9,883 nt of DNA, taken from contig DAOVHJ010000066.1 in assembly GCA_030671945.1 (NCBI GenBank), positions 1 to 9,883 on the forward strand, read 5' to 3'. The notes under the pieces are model-generated. The model did not search any database. It was not told the origin of the DNA and worked only from the letters and a program-made list of their open reading frames with translations. Of this stretch, positions 5,869 to 9,883 are shown in pieces (within the stretch, counting starts at the first letter, position 1; the number at the start of each line of letters is the position of its first letter). This DNA is from Candidatus Heimdallarchaeota archaeon (GTDB taxonomy: Archaea > Asgardarchaeota > Heimdallarchaeia > JABLTI01). The position numbers and the translations under genes were made by a program.

Positions 5869-6786
5869 TCAATCGTTTTGTACAAAATCAAACAAACTCT
5901 TTTGTCCCTTCATTTCTTCATATTCTTGACTTAGATGAGCTTGTATACCTACTAGAGGATTAAGAGGAAGAGCAAAATATGTTTCAACATTTTTCACTAC
6001 TAAAATTGATCCTTTTACACCAACAATTTTTCCACTCAAATCTAAACCAGTTTTGTCAAGCTTGAGAACCAATGGTTGAACATTCATTGAAGGAATTTCA
6101 CTGAAAAATTTGTCTAGAAAAGTAATGGGTTCCAAATCCTTCTTCGGGATTAGAATTTCTGATTTCATTGTTTTATATATTTCATTAATGATTGACTTCA
6201 ATTGACTAGTTATTTTATCTTTGTCAATTTTTTTTCCTATAAATTTCATTTTTTGACTTGTTCTAATGGCTAAGGGTAGGGAGAATTTGGTACTGATTTG
6301 ATGTTCTAATGCTCTTGGTGCTAAACCAACACCTTCAGCTATACGAATAGCTGCATCGCTACCTTGCACAATCCATCTTCGTAAAGCACTGATTGAAGAT
6401 CCTACCTTAATTTTCCCTGTTATATGAGTAAGATAGACACTAGCTGGAGTTTTCCAGCAATGCTCTTTAGCTTCTTCACTGGAAGGATGACAAAAATCTC
6501 CTTGACAAATTGCTTTACAAATGAAAAATTCTGATAAACTACAGCTTTGACATTGGACTTTGTTTAAAGGAATTAATTCTGCAGTTGGACATAGCATGTG
6601 TTTTCCTGATGCGCTATGAAAACCCACACAAGTCTTTTCTTGATTAGGTTTTACTTTAATTGTTATGTTTTCTCCGGGTTTTAGAATTATTATGTTCTCT
6701 TGTTCGCTTCCAGGTTTATTATACATAATATAGGGTTCCGGTTGTGGTTTTAATTTCCAACCAGTATGTAATATGTAAGCGTTCAC
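5869..6786 (-). CDS. DUF2797 protein: Cys-rich, GIY-YIG-like core, C-terminal PIP motif
   Basis: This 305-residue soluble protein fits the DUF2797 family, whose function is not established. A beta-rich N-terminus precedes eight cysteines (C53, C66, C79, C82, C90, C94, C99, C110) that probably bind zinc. Residues 116-170 carry the family core: SVYLTHI, then KIKVGSS, then RRWIVQGS and E161. The spacing of Y118, K127-V128-G129, R136/R137 and E161 recalls the GIY-YIG nuclease fold (GIY, YIG, Arg, Glu); this is my inference. After a charged region comes a beta-rich segment and a tail ending GQKSLFDFVQND, containing a near-ideal PCNA-binding motif. The start is GTG at 6786: no other start in that frame is nearby, AGGGATG lies just upstream, and a TATA box about 23 bases away places transcription close to the GTG. 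The gene diverges from the DHH gene. A clamp-linked DNA processing role is plausible but unproven. Confidence 0.85.
   Translation of the reverse strand: MNAYILHTGWKLKPQPEPYIMYNKPGSEQENIIILKPGENITIKVKPNQEKTCVGFHSASGKHMLCPTAELIPLNKVQCQSCSLSEFFICKAICQGDFCHPSSEEAKEHCWKTPASVYLTHITGKIKVGSSISALRRWIVQGSDAAIRIAEGVGLAPRALEHQISTKFSLPLAIRTSQKMKFIGKKIDKDKITSQLKSIINEIYKTMKSEILIPKKDLEPITFLDKFFSEIPSMNVQPLVLKLDKTGLDLSGKIVGVKGSILVVKNVETYFALPLNPLVGIQAHLSQEYEEMKGQKSLFDFVQND
5881..5904 (-). other. C-terminal PIP-box of the DUF2797 protein
   Basis: Residues Q295 to V302 read QKSLFDFV, ending three residues before the C-terminus. The archaeal RFC large-subunit PIP box ends in QATLFDFL, the peptide seen bound to Pyrococcus PCNA, so the match is close (Q, L, F, D, F at the same places). 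Extreme C-terminal placement after a charged stretch is also typical. The final aromatic is replaced by valine, as leucine replaces it in RFC. Confidence 0.7.
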
Positions 6787-6803
6787 CAGAAAACATCCCT
6801 GAG

Positions 6804-6814
6804 TTATATATTTG
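6804..6814 (-). promoter_or_regulatory. TATA box of the DUF2797 gene, probably leaderless
   Basis: On the minus strand CAAATATATAA lies with its centre about 23 bases before the GTG start at 6786. Archaeal transcription starts about 25 bases after the TATA centre, so the message should begin at or beside the start codon. Confidence 0.5.
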
Positions 6815-6832
6815 GCAAAGAATCTCTAAGGT

Positions 6833-6883
6833 CTTTAAATATTTGTTTCTAATAGAGATAAAGGTAGGATTAAATCTATATTT
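6833..6883 (+). promoter_or_regulatory. Promoter candidates for the DHH-DUF362 operon
   Basis: Two TATA-like elements face the DHH gene: CTTTAAATAT at 6833-6842 and AATCTATATT at 6873-6882. The first predicts a leader near 60 nt, the second near 18 nt. They stand back to back with the DUF2797 TATA box, about 30 bp away in the first case, so polymerases on the two strands could compete. Confidence 0.4.
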
Positions 6884-6910
6884 CAAATGATGAATTGTAT
6901 TATGAAAAGT

Positions 6911-6917
6911 TGTGAAG
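6911..6917 (+). promoter_or_regulatory. Ribosome binding site deciding the DHH start
   Basis: TGTGAAG places GTGA exactly nine bases before the ATG at 6921. An in-frame GTG at 6912 is part of this site, the same arrangement as at 388/397 and 1690/1699. Confidence 0.55.
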
Positions 6918-6920
6918 ATA

Positions 6921-7904
6921 ATGAAAGATACAATAATTCTTTGTCATGGTGATTGTGATGGAATGACTTCAGGTGCTATTGCCTTAGCTGCTCATCCTGG
7001 AGCACGTATTTGGTTAACTCGACCAATTCAGCTAGATGATGATTTAAAGAAAATCAAGCAAAAATACGACAAGATCATCATAACTGACATTGCTCTCAAT
7101 GAGATGGATTACAATAAAGTTTTCCAAGAAATGAAGAGGTTACAGAAAAATGGGAGTGAAATAATCTATATTGATCATCACCCGCTTCCAATCGGAATAA
7201 AGAAAAAAGACATTCCAGCAACCGAAACAATTCATCGACAAGATGCTTGTGCAGCTGAACTTACATATCTACACTTTGAGGATAAATTAAGTTGGGAACA
7301 TAAATTTTTAGCTGCTATTGGGGCTGTAGGGGATTATAAAATGGACACACTATTTGCTCAGGAGGTAATGACGGATTATGATGAAAGAAGTATTGCTTTC
7401 CAAGCAGCAATTATTGTACAATCTCTTGGTGAAATTCCTGATGCTGATGAAATGAAGATGAAGAGGAGTATTATTGAGAGATTAGCACTTGGTGTTTTAC
7501 CTAGTGAGCTAAATAATCTTGTTACTAGAGCTTTAAGGGGAAGTCAAGTAGAAAAATCAGTTAGAATATATGTTCATGAAAATGCTAAACACAAGAAATT
7601 AATTGGGTATATTCTTGATATACCAACTGGAGGAGGGTTCAAAGGAAAAGGAGCATTATTTGCTGCAACAGCTATGGATAAACCAGTAGGAGTATGTGGG
7701 AATTCATTTGGTGAGAATATCTCTATGTCACTACGAAGACGAGATGAAAACTATGATCTCAATATTGCAGTAAGAAATGCAGCTAAAGAAGTCGGGGGAA
7801 GTGGTGGTGGACATCCCTCAGCAGCAGGTGCTCGAGTAAAAAAGAGCAAGTGGAATAAGTTTTTAGATTTATTAGATTACGAATTGAAGAAGCAAGAGAA
7901 ATAA
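6921..7904 (+). CDS. DHH-family phosphoesterase (RecJ/NrnA superfamily)
   Basis: This 327-residue soluble enzyme has the complete DHH catalytic set. Motif I is CHGDCDG (D11, D13), motif II TDIALNE (D56), motif III IDHHPLP (D85, H86, H87) and motif IV AVGDY (D138). The C-terminal DHHA1 domain has the glycine-rich substrate loop GGSGGGHPSAAG (292-303). Family members use two manganese ions to cleave phosphodiesters in single-stranded DNA (RecJ, archaeal GAN), short RNA (NrnA) or cyclic dinucleotides. At 327 residues, lacking the OB-fold of bacterial RecJ, it resembles the compact archaeal DHH proteins, so the substrate stays open. The gene follows a divergent promoter shared with DUF2797, and DUF362 begins 19 bp after its stop, probably in the same transcript. 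Its closeness to hef is of interest because, as I recall, the Hef linker of Thermococcus binds a RecJ-like protein. Confidence 0.9.
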   Translation: MKDTIILCHGDCDGMTSGAIALAAHPGARIWLTRPIQLDDDLKKIKQKYDKIIITDIALNEMDYNKVFQEMKRLQKNGSEIIYIDHHPLPIGIKKKDIPATETIHRQDACAAELTYLHFEDKLSWEHKFLAAIGAVGDYKMDTLFAQEVMTDYDERSIAFQAAIIVQSLGEIPDADEMKMKRSIIERLALGVLPSELNNLVTRALRGSQVEKSVRIYVHENAKHKKLIGYILDIPTGGGFKGKGALFAATAMDKPVGVCGNSFGENISMSLRRRDENYDLNIAVRNAAKEVGGSGGGHPSAAGARVKKSKWNKFLDLLDYELKKQEK

Positions 7905-7923
7905 TTCACCGTGGTAAAGCAAA

Positions 7924-8694
7924 TTGATTACAGTTATTGAAGATATTAGAGAATTAAAAAGTCAATTGCAAGAGTGGATACTAAAGAAAAATTTAGTTGA
8001 GCAAATACAAAACAAAAAAGTTCTACTTAAACCAAATATGGGTTATCCAAAACCCGCACCATTTACTACTTCTACAGAAGTAATTAGAAAGATTGTAGAG
8101 ATTTTGAGTGATTTAAATGCCCAGCAAATAATGATCGGTGAAGGATCAACTAGTCATTCCAATGCGCTAGAGAATTATGAAGCAACAGGATTAATTGAGG
8201 AATTAAAGGATTTCAACATTGATTATATTGATTTAAACAAACTCGAGAGTATTGAAGTTAAACTACCAAGCAAAGTCTCACATTTTCTGCCTAAGATTTT
8301 GAATCAAGTGGACATCAGAATATCATTGCCTGTAATAAAATTCTATGAGGATGATGAAGGGAAATTTTTCCTGTCAAATGCTATTAAGAATTTCTTTGGA
8401 TTACCACCCAAAGAGAAATATCAGGCAAGTTCAGAATCAGCAAAAAGAGATTCATTACATGATGATTTACATAAGTCTGTAATCGAAATTTATCAGTCTG
8501 TTGAAAAATATGCTCCTTTTGATCTATACATCTGTGATGGAACGAAGGTTTTGTTAGGAGAAGCAGCTAATGGAAAACCGAAACAATGGGGAAAAATAAT
8601 AATTTCCGACAATGCTCTAGAAGCAGATTTGAAGGTTTTGGAAATCCATAATAAACCTCTTCCAAAATATCTTCAACTGCTAACACAAAAATGA
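7924..8694 (+). CDS. DUF362-family protein without a ferredoxin domain
   Basis: This 256-residue protein matches the DUF362 family. It shows KKVLLKPNMGYPKPAPFTT (31-49), then EVIRKIVEIL, IGEGS (71-75), KNFFGLPPKEKYQ (155-167), a histidine-bearing SLHDDLHKS (177-185) and LYICDGTKVLLGEAANGKP (201-219). Many DUF362 proteins carry an extra 4Fe-4S ferredoxin domain. None is present here: C204 is the only cysteine. The biochemical function of the family is not established. The start must be the TTG at 7924, because a stop lies in frame three codons upstream and no ATG or GTG stands near the N-terminal beta strand; GTGGT at 7911-7915 can serve as ribosome binding site. It follows the DHH gene by 19 bp. 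The protein ends early compared with usual family length, and the same frame stays protein-like after the TGA, so the C-terminus may be truncated. Confidence 0.8.
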   Translation: MITVIEDIRELKSQLQEWILKKNLVEQIQNKKVLLKPNMGYPKPAPFTTSTEVIRKIVEILSDLNAQQIMIGEGSTSHSNALENYEATGLIEELKDFNIDYIDLNKLESIEVKLPSKVSHFLPKILNQVDIRISLPVIKFYEDDEGKFFLSNAIKNFFGLPPKEKYQASSESAKRDSLHDDLHKSVIEIYQSVEKYAPFDLYICDGTKVLLGEAANGKPKQWGKIIISDNALEADLKVLEIHNKPLPKYLQLLTQK

Positions 8695-8699
8695 AAGAA
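8683..8699 (-). terminator. T-rich tract after the pilin-like gene
   Basis: Reading the minus strand beyond the pilin stop gives TTTCTTTCATTTTTGTG, a broken U-rich run of the kind archaeal polymerase can stop on. It overlaps the end of the convergent DUF362 gene and has no hairpin. Confidence 0.3.
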
Positions 8700-8714
8700 A
8701 TTGCTGGAAATTCC

Positions 8715-9881
8715 TTATCCAGCAGATATCGAAATAAGATGTGGACCACTAGCATCATTGCCAGGATCTATAAATGAAATGTATGTGATATACTTGAATA
8801 CGTTTACTGAAAAACTTGCAGTATGAGTATGAATTGGTTGGCCAGGTGAATCTAATTGATATCCAAGGTCTATTTCCCTTATTACCCCAAAAGGAGCACT
8901 AACACAGACATCTCCAGAATTTGAGTTATACCACCAATCGTCTATATATTCATGACCGAGATCCCAGATATCACTACTTCCATCGCTATAGGTAACATTT
9001 AGAGTTAAAGCAGGATTACTTCCAAACTCATCACCCCAAGAACCAGCAAGTCCTAAAAGATAAAGCTTGTTTGCTCTGAACGGAACGGCTGTTCTGTTAA
9101 TTACTTGAAGTGTTGGTTGGTTAGTAAGATTACCATTAACTGAATGGAAAATAACGATTTTTCCGCTATAATAAAATTTGACATACTCAGTTTGTCCCGG
9201 AACAGGCAACCAAACATTTTGACCTGGCAGTAATGGTCCATGATTCTCACCACCAGTTGTCCAATAGTTATTTGATGGCCAACCAGGAACATCTATAGAA
9301 CCTTCTAAACCGTAAACTTGTAAATCAAATACTTCAAAATTATCAATCACATCATCAAAATTAACTTGTTCATTTAATAAAGTCCAATCTGTAATATAGG
9401 CAGCTGCTTGACCTGATTGATGAATTTCAAGACGATAATATGTTTCATCAAACAATTCCAATTCAATTTGATCTGAACCTAAAACAACGCTGTTATCAGT
9501 TCGCAGTTTCACTGTTTTTGAGTCTGAGGGTGAAACAATATTACTACCCGTTATAGTAAAATTCCATTCTTCATGTTTTACCCATTGATTCTTATTACCT
9601 AAAGAGCTCCTTGGAACAGTCCAAACTATCACTTGAGAAATATCGACCTGCTTGGTGCCTAAGTTAGAAACAAAGAGAGTGATTTCATCATACCAAGAAT
9701 CCTTATTTCTGTCCTTAATATGATATATATTAGCGTAAAGATTTGTTCGGCTAAACATTGGTATAACTAAGAAATAAACAATTGCGGCAGAACTTACTGT
9801 TAAAGCGATTAACAAGATAGCAGCAATTACAGGGCTAACCGCTTTTCTTCTTCTAATCAATCTTCTAATTGTTTTCAACAT
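8715..9881 (-). CDS. Large pilin-like secreted protein with class III signal peptide
   Basis: The 388-residue protein opens with a basic n-region, MLKTIRRLIRRRKA, followed by the hydrophobic segment VSPVIAAILLIALTVSSAA. That is the archaellin/type IV pilin N-terminus, where a PibD/EppA-type prepilin peptidase should cut near A14-V15. The hydrophobic helix then forms the filament core or anchor. The remaining roughly 345 residues are beta-rich, with many aromatics, asparagines and N-glycosylation sequons (NFT, NLT, NRT, NVT), and so lie outside the cell. Segment LTLNVTYSDGSSDIWDLG followed by DDWW resembles beta-sandwich sugar- or surface-binding modules, which is inference. Most archaeal pilins are 100-200 residues, so this is large and could be an adhesive minor pilin. 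The ATG at 9881 sits two bases from the window edge and its promoter is outside. A longer N-terminus cannot be excluded but is unnecessary. The stop is 20 bp from the convergent DUF362 stop. Confidence 0.85.
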   Translation of the reverse strand: MLKTIRRLIRRRKAVSPVIAAILLIALTVSSAAIVYFLVIPMFSRTNLYANIYHIKDRNKDSWYDEITLFVSNLGTKQVDISQVIVWTVPRSSLGNKNQWVKHEEWNFTITGSNIVSPSDSKTVKLRTDNSVVLGSDQIELELFDETYYRLEIHQSGQAAAYITDWTLLNEQVNFDDVIDNFEVFDLQVYGLEGSIDVPGWPSNNYWTTGGENHGPLLPGQNVWLPVPGQTEYVKFYYSGKIVIFHSVNGNLTNQPTLQVINRTAVPFRANKLYLLGLAGSWGDEFGSNPALTLNVTYSDGSSDIWDLGHEYIDDWWYNSNSGDVCVSAPFGVIREIDLGYQLDSPGQPIHTHTASFSVNVFKYITYISFIDPGNDASGPHLISISAG

Positions 9882-9883
9882 AA

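Noticed and set aside
8692..8694. TGA of DUF362 as selenocysteine
   Set aside because: The local context QK-TGA-KKLLE has no redox-type motif, no stem-loop was evident downstream, and the overlap with the convergent gene makes recoding unlikely.
9101..9292. Second minus-strand frame inside the pilin-like gene
   Set aside because: It is an out-of-frame shadow of the longer gene on the same strand. The pilin frame is continuous and carries a clear signal peptide.

Overview
The window is almost entirely low-GC (roughly one third G+C by eye) archaeal DNA carrying eight genes, with a short stretch of unrelated bacterial DNA at its left edge. The archaeal assignment rests on a full-length Hef (FANCM/XPF-type helicase-nuclease), a DUF2797 protein, an Sjogren autoantigen/ZNRD2-type zinc protein, a class III signal peptide of the archaeal pilin type (KAVSPVIAAIL), TATA-like promoters about 25 nt before likely transcription starts, and GGTGA-type ribosome binding sites. 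A low-GC archaeon in or near the Asgard or euryarchaeal groups fits; finer placement cannot be supported from this sequence alone.

Layout. Positions 1 to about 246 read on the minus strand as an 81-residue piece of a bacterial RND efflux transporter at about 50% G+C. It stops abruptly at a 12-bp palindrome and is followed by about 22% G+C spacer, so this looks like a chimeric join rather than a resident gene. Positions 397-2085 (+) hold a SAMHD1/YwfO-type HD phosphohydrolase and a small ZNRD2-like zinc protein, probably one operon. It converges with hef (2092-4548, -). A 224-bp divergent spacer (4549-4772) holds the hef promoter, a strong inverted repeat followed by eight T, and four copies of TTACTA. 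Positions 4773-5858 (+) encode two unrecognised four-helix membrane proteins. They converge with a DUF2797 gene (5869-6786, -), which shares a divergent promoter region with a DHH phosphoesterase and a DUF362 gene (6921-8694, +). The last gene (8715-9881, -) is a large secreted pilin-like protein whose start lies two bases from the window edge.

How the genes may work together. Two proteins carry credible PCNA-interacting (PIP) motifs: Hef in its acidic linker (QRSMEDFF) and the DUF2797 protein at its extreme C-terminus (QKSLFDFV, very like the archaeal RFC large-subunit PIP box). The DUF2797 core also resembles a diverged GIY-YIG nuclease next to a cysteine cluster, and a DHH/RecJ-superfamily enzyme is transcribed divergently from it. 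I infer a loose replication-fork and repair neighbourhood centred on the sliding clamp, with an HD dNTPase-like gene beside it. The new element is DUF2797 as a candidate PCNA client. No CRISPR array, tRNA, rRNA, insertion sequence or defence island was seen. No gene-free stretch exceeds 300 bases.
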